Source: an uncultured Alistipes sp. (GTDB lineage: Bacteria > Bacteroidota > Bacteroidia > Bacteroidales > UBA932). From it: DNA of 34,066 nt. Where the stretch lies: contig URSC01000021.1 in NCBI GenBank assembly GCA_900550465.1, positions 1 through 34,066 on the forward strand, read 5' to 3'. The notes under the pieces are model-generated. The model had not been told where the DNA came from. It saw only the letters and a program-made list of their open reading frames with translations, and did not search any database. The stretch's first letter is position 1. Every line of letters starts with the position of its first letter. Of this stretch, positions 18,005-25,605 are shown in pieces. The position numbers were made by a program, and so were the translations under genes.

Positions 18005-18781
18005 ATGTCAGATACCGCCGAAGTCAGAAAGTCCGATTTCTTCACCTCCAGTAACGCGGTGAGCCCCGTGCCCGACAGCGAGTATGCCCGGGTGGAGTCG
18101 TACGTGGAGATGCTCGAGTGCATGTCGCGGCTGACGTACCAGTCGATATATGTGATAGACTACTGGAAGAAGAATTTTCTGTATGTGTCGGATAATCCGC
18201 TGTTTCTCTGTGGGCGGACACGGGAGGAGGTGCTGGCCAAGGGGTATGACTTCTATTTCGAGGTGTGCGAGCAGTCGGAACTGGCGGCTCTGGTGGAGAT
18301 CAACGAGGCGGCCTTCCGCTTTTACAACCGGCTGCCGGTGGCGGACCGCACGGCCTACAGCATCTCGTACAATTTTCATATCCGCGACACCGTCAGCGGG
18401 AAGTCCCGCCTGATACATCACAAGCTGTCCCCGATGCGCCTGACTCCGCAGGGGGAGATGTGGCTGGCCCTGTGCTCGGTGTCGCTGGCCTCGGACGGCT
18501 CGGAACTCCAGGCCCGTATCGTCTGCGAGAACAGCCCCAAGGTATGGGACTACAGCTTTGAGGGCCGCCGCTGGAAGGAGGGTGAGGAGGATGTGCTGAC
18601 GGACATCGAGAAGGCCATCATTTCGTATTCGAACCGCGGGATGACCATAGGTGAGATCGCCGACCGGCTGTGCAAGGCGGTGGATACGGTCAAGGGCTAC
18701 CGCAAGGTCCTGTTCCAGAAACTGGACGTGACGAATATCTCGGAGGCCATCGCCTGCGCGAAGTCCCGCAGGATGCTTTAG
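18005..18781 (+). CDS. PAS-like sensor with C-terminal LuxR-type DNA-binding domain
   Basis: 258 residues, no signal or membrane segment. Residues about 45-160 look like a PAS fold (SIYVIDYWKKNFLYVSDNP, then GYDFYFEVC, and a closing EMWLALCSVSLA). Residues about 197-252 form a GerE/LuxR helix-turn-helix (LTDIEKAIISYSNRGMTIGEIADRL, then TVKGYRKVLFQKL). The helix-turn-helix fits the usual LuxR pattern except for GYR in place of the more common HR pair. It is divergent from the outer-membrane barrel gene, with three ACAC-N4-GTGT operators between them and a fourth just after it. It is the likely activator of both the barrel and ThiF genes (inference). The PAS ligand is unknown. Confidence 0.85.
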   Translation: MSDTAEVRKSDFFTSSNAVSPVPDSEYARVESYVEMLECMSRLTYQSIYVIDYWKKNFLYVSDNPLFLCGRTREEVLAKGYDFYFEVCEQSELAALVEINEAAFRFYNRLPVADRTAYSISYNFHIRDTVSGKSRLIHHKLSPMRLTPQGEMWLALCSVSLASDGSELQARIVCENSPKVWDYSFEGRRWKEGEEDVLTDIEKAIISYSNRGMTIGEIADRLCKAVDTVKGYRKVLFQKLDVTNISEAIACAKSRRML

Positions 18782-18805
18782 AAACATTTTCCCAGGTACA
18801 ATTCA

Positions 18806-18817
18806 ACACTTTTGTGT
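18806..18817. promoter_or_regulatory. Operator 4, ACACTTTTGTGT, before the ThiF-like gene
   Basis: Same core as operators 1 and 3, with CTTG following. Its centre lies 30.5 bp from the GACCTTTG box at 18842, exactly as in the barrel promoter. Confidence 0.75.
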
Positions 18818-18841
18818 CTTGTCCGGATTCCGGATGCTGCC

Positions 18842-18849
18842 GACCTTTG
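18842..18849 (+). promoter_or_regulatory. -7-like box GACCTTTG for the ThiF-like gene
   Basis: Lies in CGACCTTTGC, identical to the barrel promoter box. 17 bases before the chosen ATG at 18867. Confidence 0.65.
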
Positions 18850-18866
18850 CGAAAAAATCGGAAATC

Positions 18867-19571
18867 ATGGGACGTTATGACAGGAACCGGATCTATATCT
18901 CCGCCGGACAGCAGGAGAGAATCCGCAGTTACCGGGTGTTCATAGGAGGGGCCGGTATCGGCAGCCTCGTGGCGGAGTGTGCGCTCAGGCTCGGCTTCGA
19001 GCATATCACCGTCGTGGATATGGACTCAGCGGAGGCAATAGGCGGCAGGCTCAAGGCCATCAACCCGGATGCGGATATCGTAGTTAAGAATACGGCGATG
19101 ACGCACGATAACGTGCGGGAACTTATAGACGGATGTGACGCAGCGGTCAATGCGCTGGATTTCACGACTGACATTCCGTTAGAGTTCGACGACGTGTGCT
19201 TGGGCCGCGGCATACCGGTACTGCATCCCTACAATATCGGATTCTCTTCCTGCGTCATGGTGCTTAATCTCGGCTCTCCGACGCTCCGGGAACTGCTGCG
19301 GGAGGGGGCCTCGCCGGCGGGCTTCGAGAAGAGGGCCGTGGAGCATGTAATCCGGCATTTTGACCGGATCGCCGAGCCGAAGCTGTACCTGGACCGCATC
19401 CTGTGGAAATACGAGGAGGAGGGCGGTGTCCTTCCGCCTCCCCAGCTGTCCGTAGCCTCGAGCATGCTCGCCGGGATGTGCACTGACATCCTTTTCCGGC
19501 TGGCCACCGGCAGCGTGGTCAAGACCTTCCCCAAATTCTATTTTTATTCGATAGCGGACGACGTACTGTGA
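18867..19571 (+). CDS. ThiF/E1-like protein lacking the arginine-finger segment
   Basis: 234 residues from the ATG at 18867. The frame opens earlier at 18819, but that would place the promoter box inside the gene. The N-terminus has the ThiF/MoeB-type dinucleotide motif GGAGIGS (27-33) and the strand HITVVDMD (46-53). In adenylating E1-like enzymes this strand is followed by about 25 residues that carry SNLNRQ and the GxxK segment. Here it goes straight to AEAIGGRLKAINPDADI, the later helix-strand. The arginine finger and catalytic lysine are therefore missing, and no CxxC zinc pairs or catalytic-cysteine loop are evident. It may be a non-catalytic homologue or use a different chemistry. It is probably co-regulated with the barrel. 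Confidence 0.75.
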   Translation: MGRYDRNRIYISAGQQERIRSYRVFIGGAGIGSLVAECALRLGFEHITVVDMDSAEAIGGRLKAINPDADIVVKNTAMTHDNVRELIDGCDAAVNALDFTTDIPLEFDDVCLGRGIPVLHPYNIGFSSCVMVLNLGSPTLRELLREGASPAGFEKRAVEHVIRHFDRIAEPKLYLDRILWKYEEEGGVLPPPQLSVASSMLAGMCTDILFRLATGSVVKTFPKFYFYSIADDVL

Positions 19572-19601
19572 AGAGAGTATGCGTGATTGACGTCAGAATA
19601 T

Positions 19602-19655
19602 TGCAAATTTTCAAAAAAATGCAAGATTTATATTGCAAATTTGATATATTTGCAA
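19602..19655 (+). repeat. Cluster of four TGCAA words before the second ATPase
   Basis: TGCAA begins at 19602, 19620, 19634 and 19651, two copies in ATATTGCAAATTT. Spacings are 18, 14 and 17 bases, so the array is less regular than that at 14186-14267. It overlaps the -7 box. Confidence 0.5.
19645..19652 (+). promoter_or_regulatory. Promoter -7 box TATATTTG for the second ATPase
   Basis: Perfect TAnnTTTG, 13 bases before the ATG at 19666. Confidence 0.55.
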
Positions 19656-19665
19656 AAAATTATTG

Positions 19666-20838
19666 ATGGAGACACTGTTAAGAACATTTCACCAGAGGCT
19701 GAATGAGACACCGGCCGGTTTTGTACGTTATCTGCATGACGGCATTGCCTGGGAATCGCAGTTAGTGGCGATACTTGGGGCGCGTGGTGTAGGAAAGTCT
19801 ACGCTGATGCTGCAGCATATCAGAATGCATGAGGATATCGGCTTGACATTGTATGTGTCGGCTGATGATATCTATTTCAGCAGCCATAATCTGACGGAAC
19901 TGGCCCACGAGTTTTACGTCCGTGGCGGCAAGGCATTGTACATAGATGAGATACATCAGTATAAGGGTTGGTCGACTGAGGTGAAGAATATATGCGATAT
20001 CTATTCGGGACTGCGGATTGTGTATTCCGGCTCCTCTATACTCGAGTTGGAGAAAGGCGGCGGAGACCTCAGCAGAAGAAAACTGGAATACAGGCTGCCC
20101 GGACTTTCCTTCAGAGAGTATCTCGCTTTGTCCGGAAATGCTGATATTCCAGTACATACGCTTGAGCAGGTGCTGAGCCATAAAGTGGAATTTCCATACG
20201 GCCGTCTGCGTCCTGTGGCTATGTTCAATGCATATATTAAGGAGGGTTACTATCCCTATTTTCAACAGACTGGTTACACCCTCCGTCTTCAGTCTGTCAT
20301 CAACCGTGTTCTGGAGAATGATATCAGGGATTTTTCCGGGATGTCAGTCTCCACGGCGAGAGCCTTGAAAAAACTGATGTACATCATATCGCAGTCAGCT
20401 CCGTTCAAGCCGAATATAAGCAAGATAGCGATGAACTTAGGTCTTAACAGGCAGCTTGTGTCCGATCTGCTGGTTTACCTTGAGAAAGCGCAGCTGGTGA
20501 GTATACTGCGGGACAGTACCGGAGGTATAAGCGCATTGGGAAAAGTGGATAAGGTCTATCTTGACAACACAAATCTTGCATACGCCCTGGCCGGAGATTC
20601 TCTGGATACAGGTAATGCCCGGGAGACGGTGTTCCTGTCCATGATGCGCCCTCTGTTTGACATAACATCTGCTCCGTCGGCTGATTTTAAGATAGGCAAA
20701 TACACCTTTGAAGTCGGAGGCCGGAACAAGAAACAGCATCAGATCAGCGGAATAGACAATGCTTTCATAGTGAAGGACGACATCGAGTACGGTTATGCCA
20801 ATGTCGTTCCGCTATGGGCGTTCGGGCTGTTGTACTGA
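19666..20838 (+). CDS. AAA ATPase of the DUF4143-related group
   Basis: 390 residues from ATG 19666 (the TTG just before it is in frame but poorer). Walker A is GARGVGKST (38-46) and Walker B ALYIDEIHQ. IVYSGSSILEL follows as the sensor region, then LPGLSFREYLAL, characteristic of this ATPase group. A winged-helix segment (ISKIAMNLGLNRQLVSDLL) follows. The C-terminus (KIGKYTFEVGGRNKKQHQI) resembles the nuclease-like tail but lacks a clear complete acidic-lysine core. It is a distant paralogue of 14299-15486, not a recent duplicate. Function unknown. Confidence 0.82.
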   Translation: METLLRTFHQRLNETPAGFVRYLHDGIAWESQLVAILGARGVGKSTLMLQHIRMHEDIGLTLYVSADDIYFSSHNLTELAHEFYVRGGKALYIDEIHQYKGWSTEVKNICDIYSGLRIVYSGSSILELEKGGGDLSRRKLEYRLPGLSFREYLALSGNADIPVHTLEQVLSHKVEFPYGRLRPVAMFNAYIKEGYYPYFQQTGYTLRLQSVINRVLENDIRDFSGMSVSTARALKKLMYIISQSAPFKPNISKIAMNLGLNRQLVSDLLVYLEKAQLVSILRDSTGGISALGKVDKVYLDNTNLAYALAGDSLDTGNARETVFLSMMRPLFDITSAPSADFKIGKYTFEVGGRNKKQHQISGIDNAFIVKDDIEYGYANVVPLWAFGLLY

Positions 20839-20842
20839 AGAA

Positions 20843-20874
20843 AAGGCCGGCCCTGACAGCGCGGGACCGGCCTT
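20843..20874 (-). terminator. Intrinsic terminator for the GH109/ksgA run
   Basis: AAGGCCGGCCC pairs with GGGACCGGCCTT, one bulged base, around a 9-base loop. On the minus strand the stem is followed by TTTTCTTC. It lies 28 bases after the GH109 stop. Confidence 0.7.
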
Positions 20875-20901
20875 GACGTGTGTGTTCAGGCGGGATGCCT
20901 G

Positions 20902-22323
20902 TTATTTCTTGTAGGCGAAGTGGAAGCCGTCGGTCTTGTCCCAGTCGCCGCGGGTGAAGTCGGGCACTTCTACGGGCATGTTGCCGTGGAACATGGAGAC
21001 TGCTCCGAGCTCGCCGACGCAGGACCACTCGGCTGCGTCATAGACGTCCATGTCGAGGGGCAGGCCGTTGCGGAGGCAGTAAACCAGGCGGTAGTCCATC
21101 ACGAAGTCCATGCCGCCGTGGCCGCCGACCTTCTTGGCTATCTCACCCACCTCGCGGTGAATCGGGTGCATGTATTTCTCCATGAGAGCCTTGCGGGCTG
21201 CCTCAGGTACGAAGCTGTGGGAACTGAGGTCCTCGTGGTCAGGCACCTCGTCCGAGCTGATGTTCTCAGGCTCGAATGCGAAGCCCTCGACGGGGTACTT
21301 GTTGGCGAAGCCCTCGGTACCGGTCAGCTGGTACTTGCGGTCGTAGGGGCGGGGGGTCATGACGTTGTGGTGGATTTCGATCATCTTGCCGTTTGCGGTG
21401 CGCATGAGAGTGATGGTGTAGTCACCGTTGGCGCACTCATCGAGGCCCATCTTCTCCTGCACGAGCTTGAGGCCGTTGACCGACTTGGTGTCGAAGGCCA
21501 CGAGGGTCTGGAGCCTGTCGCCGCGGTGGATGTTCATGGCCTGGCAGATAGGGCCGAAGCCATGGGTGGCGTAGACGTCACCGCGGTGGTCCTGGTTGAA
21601 GTCGAGGCGCCAGTTGCCCTGGTACTCGTCCCAGTAGGGCTCGAGGTTGTGGATGTATCCGCCGGCACCGTGGAGGACCTCACCGAAGAGACCCTGCTGG
21701 GCCATGTTGAGGGCGGTCATCTCGAAGAAGTCGTAGACGCAGTTCTCGAGCATCATGCAGTGTCTCTGGGTGCGCTCGGCGGTGTTGACCAGAGCCCAGC
21801 ACTCGGCGAGGGAGGTGGCTGCGGGCACCTCGATGGCCACGTGCTTGCCCTGCTCCATGGCGAAGACTGCCATCTCTACGTGATTCTGCCAGGGGGTCAC
21901 GATGTAGACGAGGTCGATGTCGTCTCTCTGGCAGAGCTCCTTCCAGCCTTCCTCACCGCTGTACTCCTGGGCATGGGGACGGCCGGCCTTTTTCAGGATC
22001 TCCTGAGCGGCGGCGGCTCTCTCGGGATAGAGGTCGCAGAGGGCCTTGATCTCCGTGCCCTCGATGTGGGTAAAACGCTCCACTGCACCGGGGCCTCTCA
22101 TGCCCAGGCCGATGAAGCCTACGCGCACTACTTCCATGGGCTCGGTGGTCAGTCCGAGAACGGATTTCTGGCCGTCAACCCTGGGTGGTACCTGGAATAC
22201 TATCTTCCCATTCTGAATGTCATAGGGAATGGAACTGTCGCAGTGCTGGACCGAGTCGCAGGATGTAGCGGCTGCGAATGCGGCGGTCAGTGCCAGTGCG
22301 AGGTAACTTAGTCTGAATCTCAT
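20902..22323 (-). CDS. GH109-type Gfo/Idh/MocA glycosidase lipoprotein (probable alpha-N-acetylgalactosaminidase)
   Basis: 473 residues. A signal ends in a lipobox-like AATSC (Cys22). The NAD-binding domain starts at VVRVGFIGLGMRGPGA, and PWQNHVEMAVFAMEQGKHVAIEVPAA is the conserved Gfo/Idh/MocA second motif. The family features ENCVYDFFEMTALNMAQQGLFGEV, GGYIHNLEPYW and THGFGPICQAMNI point to GH109, in which NAD stays bound and hydrolysis runs by oxidation, elimination and reduction. Expected role is removal of terminal alpha-GalNAc from mucin or blood-group glycans at the cell surface. It starts 11 bases after the ksgA stop and is followed by a terminator. Confidence 0.9.
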   Translation of the reverse strand: MRFRLSYLALALTAAFAAATSCDSVQHCDSSIPYDIQNGKIVFQVPPRVDGQKSVLGLTTEPMEVVRVGFIGLGMRGPGAVERFTHIEGTEIKALCDLYPERAAAAQEILKKAGRPHAQEYSGEEGWKELCQRDDIDLVYIVTPWQNHVEMAVFAMEQGKHVAIEVPAATSLAECWALVNTAERTQRHCMMLENCVYDFFEMTALNMAQQGLFGEVLHGAGGYIHNLEPYWDEYQGNWRLDFNQDHRGDVYATHGFGPICQAMNIHRGDRLQTLVAFDTKSVNGLKLVQEKMGLDECANGDYTITLMRTANGKMIEIHHNVMTPRPYDRKYQLTGTEGFANKYPVEGFAFEPENISSDEVPDHEDLSSHSFVPEAARKALMEKYMHPIHREVGEIAKKVGGHGGMDFVMDYRLVYCLRNGLPLDMDVYDAAEWSCVGELGAVSMFHGNMPVEVPDFTRGDWDKTDGFHFAYKK

Positions 22324-22334
22324 GTCTGAATAAT

Positions 22335-23132
22335 TTATTGTTTGGTATTGGTAAGTAAATTCGTCAGTGCCGTGAAGGCCTCCACCGACAGCTGCTCCGG
22401 CCTCATATCCAGCAGCGGGGAGGCGGGGTCCGCCAGTGCAAGGCCGCCCCCGAGGAGGGGCTTGATGGAGTTGCGGATGGTCTTGCGCCTCATGTTGAAG
22501 CAGGTCTTGACGACCGCCTTGAAGAGTTTTTCGTCGCAGCCGAGGGACGTCCGGTCATTGCGCCTTATCCGGATTACCGCCGAGCGCACCTTAGGGGGAG
22601 GGGTGAACGAGCCGGGTTCCACGCTGAACAGGTATTCGATATCGTACCACGCTTGCAGCAGTACCGAGAGGATGCCGTAGGCCTTGTTGCCCGGAGGTGA
22701 GGCGAGACGGTCCGCCACCTCCTTCTGGATCATTCCCACTGCGAAGGGGATATTGTCCTTATGGTCGAGGATTTTGAAAAATATCTGGGAGGAGATGTTG
22801 TAGGGGAAATTGCCGATGACTGCGAGCCTGCCGGGGAATATTTTCCCGAGGTCCATCCGCAGGAAGTCCTCCTCGTAGAGCCGCGGCCGGATGGAAGGAT
22901 AGTTCTGGATGAGGTATTCGACCGACTCCTCGTCTATCTCCACGGCCCTGAAATCCAGGCCGTCCTCCTGCAGCAGGTATTTGGTCAGCACGCCCATGCC
23001 GGGACCGACCTCCAGGACAGAGCATTCCGCCCCGCGCGGATCCATCTCTAAGAGAGACTCCACTATCCTGTGCGCGATGCCCTCGTCGTTGAGAAAATGC
23101 TGCCCTAACCGTTTTTTCGCCCGTACTTTCAT
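22335..23132 (-). CDS. ksgA: 16S rRNA dimethyladenosine transferase KsgA/RsmA
   Basis: 265 residues. KKRLGQHFLND is the typical N-terminus, EVGPGMGVLT (41-50) the SAM-binding motif I, and NFPYNIS (108-114) the N-[LF]-P-Y catalytic motif IV. The C-terminal domain FTPPPKVRSAVIRI and TCFNMRRKTIRNSI is standard. It dimethylates the two adenines near the 3' end of 16S rRNA and checks small-subunit assembly. A TAAGTTTG box eight bases before the ATG suggests a leader of only a few bases. GH109 follows in the same direction. Confidence 0.96.
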   Translation of the reverse strand: MKVRAKKRLGQHFLNDEGIAHRIVESLLEMDPRGAECSVLEVGPGMGVLTKYLLQEDGLDFRAVEIDEESVEYLIQNYPSIRPRLYEEDFLRMDLGKIFPGRLAVIGNFPYNISSQIFFKILDHKDNIPFAVGMIQKEVADRLASPPGNKAYGILSVLLQAWYDIEYLFSVEPGSFTPPPKVRSAVIRIRRNDRTSLGCDEKLFKAVVKTCFNMRRKTIRNSIKPLLGGGLALADPASPLLDMRPEQLSVEAFTALTNLLTNTKQ

Positions 23133-23140
23133 TTCGGCTG

Positions 23141-23148
23141 CAAACTTA
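23141..23148 (-). promoter_or_regulatory. Promoter -7 box TAAGTTTG for ksgA
   Basis: Perfect TAnnTTTG, eight bases before the ATG, giving a very short leader. Confidence 0.55.
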
Positions 23149-23178
23149 GGGAAAAATGGCGGAATTACCGCAATAAAA

Positions 23179-23955
23179 TTAGAAAGGAGATACGTCCCGG
23201 GTGCGGAAGGACTCCCGGGCCTTGCGGACGTAGAGGCGGAGGACGTCTTCGGGCAGGCGGGTCCGGGAGAGCAGGGAGCGGACCGTATCGGGGTATTTGG
23301 CGAGGGCGGTGGCCATCAGCCAGGCCATGGCCATGCGGACGTAGTAGGGCGGGCGGCCGGTGGCGGTTCCGGGGCAGAGGTCGGGGCTGTCTCGGTCGGC
23401 TTTCCCCTGTCTGTAGTCGGAATGGATGTGCTCCAGGTCCAGCCCCTCCATCAACCGGAATATTTCCGGCAGCGTGCTCTCCTCCATCATGCGGGACATG
23501 TACAGGATCAAGCCGTAGCGCACCTCGAACTCCCTGTGCGAGGCGAGGTGCTCCAGGGTAAATGTCCATGTCGGACGGTCTCCCGGGCGGGTCCACTTCG
23601 CACCGGCGCAGACATGGTCGCACACGGCCCAGTTGTCGATATGGGGAACGAATGCCCGCAGTCTGTCGAGACGCGCTTCCAAAGGCATCTTCATCCGGTT
23701 GAGCATCATGCCCCAGACCATGTACTCCTCGTAGTACAGGCTCCGCTCCGGGGCGGCCTCGAACTGCCTTATGAGTTCCGCCGCACGGTCGGCTGAAGAT
23801 GTCAGCTCCGCAGCGGCCTTCCTCATGTCGGGAATGTGCAGCCCGAGCACCCGTGTGCCCGGCAGCGGGTTGATTACGCGGATGTGCCCCCTGCGGTACC
23901 GGGCATCGCTGACGAATCTCTCCGGGATGTATGGTCTAAGTATTTGCTCTATCAT
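23179..23955 (-). CDS. AlkD-like DNA alkylation repair protein
   Basis: 258 residues from the ATG at 23955. The frame stays open for 700 bases more, but that part is antisense to the AlbA_2 gene and is rejected. The all-helical HEAT-like pattern, GLHIPDMRKAAAEL at 38-51 and NWAVCD (108-113) match the DNA alkylation repair family. Trp109 and Asp113 have the same W-x3-D spacing as the base-flipping/catalytic pair described for AlkD. Arg146 is a candidate for the DNA-contacting arginine. It would excise positively charged alkylated purines. It shares a 27-bp divergent promoter region with the AlbA_2 gene. Confidence 0.75.
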   Translation of the reverse strand: MIEQILRPYIPERFVSDARYRRGHIRVINPLPGTRVLGLHIPDMRKAAAELTSSADRAAELIRQFEAAPERSLYYEEYMVWGMMLNRMKMPLEARLDRLRAFVPHIDNWAVCDHVCAGAKWTRPGDRPTWTFTLEHLASHREFEVRYGLILYMSRMMEESTLPEIFRLMEGLDLEHIHSDYRQGKADRDSPDLCPGTATGRPPYYVRMAMAWLMATALAKYPDTVRSLLSRTRLPEDVLRLYVRKARESFRTRDVSPF

Positions 23956-23960
23956 GCCGG

Positions 23961-23968
23961 CAAATGTA
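23961..23968 (-). promoter_or_regulatory. Promoter -7 box TACATTTG for the AlkD-like gene
   Basis: Perfect TAnnTTTG, five bases before the ATG at 23955. One base separates it from the opposite-strand box, so the transcript should be leaderless or nearly so. Confidence 0.6.
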
Positions 23969-23969
23969 G

Positions 23970-23977
23970 TAAATTTG
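23970..23977 (+). promoter_or_regulatory. Promoter -7 box TAAATTTG for the AlbA_2 gene
   Basis: Perfect TAnnTTTG, five bases before the ATG at 23983, back to back with the AlkD-like promoter. Confidence 0.6.
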
Positions 23978-23982
23978 CGGAC

Positions 23983-24630
23983 ATGAAAGTACAGTACGAT
24001 ACGGCGTACATACGGGCCCTTATCTCGGAGGGCGAGCATGTCCGGCAGGATTTCAAGTTCGAGATTTCGGACTCGCGGAAGATTGCGCGGTCGCTGTCGG
24101 CGTTTGCCAACACTGAGGGAGGCCGGCTGCTGATAGGGGTCAAGGACAATGGCCGCATCGCCGGGGTGCGCAGCGAGGAGGAGATGTACATGGTCGAGGC
24201 TGCGGCTCAGGTCTACTGCACTCCGGCGGTAGAGGTGGACATGCGGGTGTACCGACCCGAGGGCCGTTCGGTGCTGGTCGCCTCGGTCGGGCCGGCTGTC
24301 CGCAAGCCGGTGCTGGTGAAGGAGGAAGACGGGCGCAGACTGGCCTACGTGCGTATCGCCGACGAGAACATCCTGGCCTCGCCGGTGCATATCGGGGTAT
24401 GGCGGTGCGCTGCTGATGCCGTGCCCTCCGAGGCCGTCAGCTTCACCTCTCAGGAACGCGAACTGCTCGATGTCCTGACCTCCGCCGGCAGCCTTACCCT
24501 GTCTCAGATATGCCGCCGCGTGACCATCCCCCGACGCCGGGTCGTGCACCTGCTCTCGCTTTTCGTCCACTGGGGTCTGGTCGGAATCCGTCACGACAGC
24601 CGCGGCTTTTTCTACTGCGCTCTGGATTAA
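23983..24630 (+). CDS. AlbA_2 (Schlafen-like) domain protein with winged-helix C-terminus
   Basis: 215 residues. DFKF (23-26) and SLSAFANTEGGRLLIGVKDNGRI (38-60) are the core of the AlbA_2 domain, here short compared with larger family members that carry an ATPase C-terminal domain. The end (about 155-215) has TLSQICRRVTIPRRRVVHLLSLFVHWGLVG, a winged helix. It is probably a DNA- or RNA-binding regulator in the cytoplasm. It shares a promoter region with an alkylation repair gene, and its stop codon is part of the terminal repeat of the element at 24628-24799. Role unproven. Confidence 0.85.
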   Translation: MKVQYDTAYIRALISEGEHVRQDFKFEISDSRKIARSLSAFANTEGGRLLIGVKDNGRIAGVRSEEEMYMVEAAAQVYCTPAVEVDMRVYRPEGRSVLVASVGPAVRKPVLVKEEDGRRLAYVRIADENILASPVHIGVWRCAADAVPSEAVSFTSQERELLDVLTSAGSLTLSQICRRVTIPRRRVVHLLSLFVHWGLVGIRHDSRGFFYCALD

Positions 24631-24799
24631 CGGTAAGTACGCGCACACCCATAAAATGTAATCACTCGCTGATCAGGATGTTACCAAGGCAATGTGTGCT
24701 TTTTGGCCGGTTCGGACGCCTCCAAAAGATCACTCTACATTGCTAACCCGCTGATCAGTGAGTGATTGCAAAACACCCCTGCTGCACTGCTTACCGTTA
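24628..24799. mobile_element. 172-bp palindromic element (MITE-like) that supplies two stop codons
   Basis: Perfect 10-bp terminal repeats TAACGGTAAG (24628-24637) and CTTACCGTTA (24790-24799). Internal arms match imperfectly further in, sharing AATCACTC and CTGATCAG, then GTTA and AATGT. It lies exactly between convergent genes: the terminal TAA on each side is the stop codon of AlbA_2 and of the EFR1 protein. No coding capacity. It may alternatively be a large bidirectional terminator. Confidence 0.6.
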
Positions 24800-25594
24800 C
24801 AGAAATGTCTCGGGGTCCCGGCGGGCGGAGCAGTGCTCGTGGAGGAAGGCGGTGAATGGAGTGGTGTAGGTGCGCAGTCCGGCGGGGCAGGCCCTGACGC
24901 AGGCGCAGCAGCGGATGCAGAGGGCCGGGTCAGTCAGCACCTTCCGGGCATTAAGGTCAATGCTGACGGCTCCGGTCGGGCAGACCCTCGCACATTCTCC
25001 GCAGAGGGGGCAGCCGTCGGCAGTTTCTGGAACGGTTTGATTTCCGGAGTGTTTAACTTCCTTGTAAGGCCGGTTGCCCTTGATGTGAAAGGGGGCAAAT
25101 GCTCCGGAGCTGTCCAATTTCCGGGCACATTCTCCTCCGAAAATACGGGCATCGGCCAGGTCCAATGTGTCGGGACGCCCCTCGGCCACGGGCATCTCCG
25201 GGGTGCTGTAGCTGTGCTCCCCGATGAAGGCTCCGGCTGCGAAAGGACTGAGGCCCAGCGAGGCGGCCAGGTCGTAAAGTTCGACGAGGGCATCCTCGTA
25301 GTCGCGGTTGCCGTAGGTGACGGTCAGCACCGCGGGGACGGAGGCTCCCGCCGCCACCTGTATCCGCCTGAGCCGCCGTACAGCCTCGGGAGCCACCCTG
25401 CCGGCATAGACCGGGACACCGAGCACTACGGTCTCTCCGGCCCCGACAGTTATCGGGGAGTCCGAGCGGTCGAGGGTCAGGTCGACGGTCCGGATATGGG
25501 CTGTGTTCATTCCGGCTGCAACAGCCTCTGCTATTGTCCTTGAAGTGTGTGTCGGTGAGAAGCATATCACCGTGATGTCGTTCAGTATATCCAT
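24797..25594 (-). CDS. EFR1-type protein: flavodoxin-like domain plus two 4Fe-4S clusters
   Basis: 265 residues from the ATG at 25594. The longer frame to 26128 is antisense or alternate-frame to the GNAT-Ogt gene. The N-terminal half (about 5-160) is flavodoxin-like: CFSPTHTSRTIAEAVA binds the FMN phosphate, and TVVLGVPVYAGRVA and PAVLTVTYGNRDY are the other FMN loops. The end has two ferredoxin clusters, CPLCGECARVCP and CIRCCACVRACP. Predicted to be a cytoplasmic electron-transfer protein. It starts 11 bases after the GNAT-Ogt stop, so the two are co-transcribed. Electron partners are unknown. Confidence 0.88.
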   Translation of the reverse strand: MDILNDITVICFSPTHTSRTIAEAVAAGMNTAHIRTVDLTLDRSDSPITVGAGETVVLGVPVYAGRVAPEAVRRLRRIQVAAGASVPAVLTVTYGNRDYEDALVELYDLAASLGLSPFAAGAFIGEHSYSTPEMPVAEGRPDTLDLADARIFGGECARKLDSSGAFAPFHIKGNRPYKEVKHSGNQTVPETADGCPLCGECARVCPTGAVSIDLNARKVLTDPALCIRCCACVRACPAGLRTYTTPFTAFLHEHCSARRDPETFL

Positions 25595-25605
25595 AATGCA
25601 GTGTT

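Noticed and set aside
20878..22311. 477-residue open frame antisense to GH109
   Set aside because: Its valine/leucine/histidine-rich product is the mirror of a strongly coding GC-rich gene. GH109 on the other strand has clear family motifs.
23956..24648. N-terminal extension of the AlkD-like gene
   Set aside because: It is antisense to the AlbA_2 gene, has no homology-like pattern, and the ATG at 23955 has its own promoter word.
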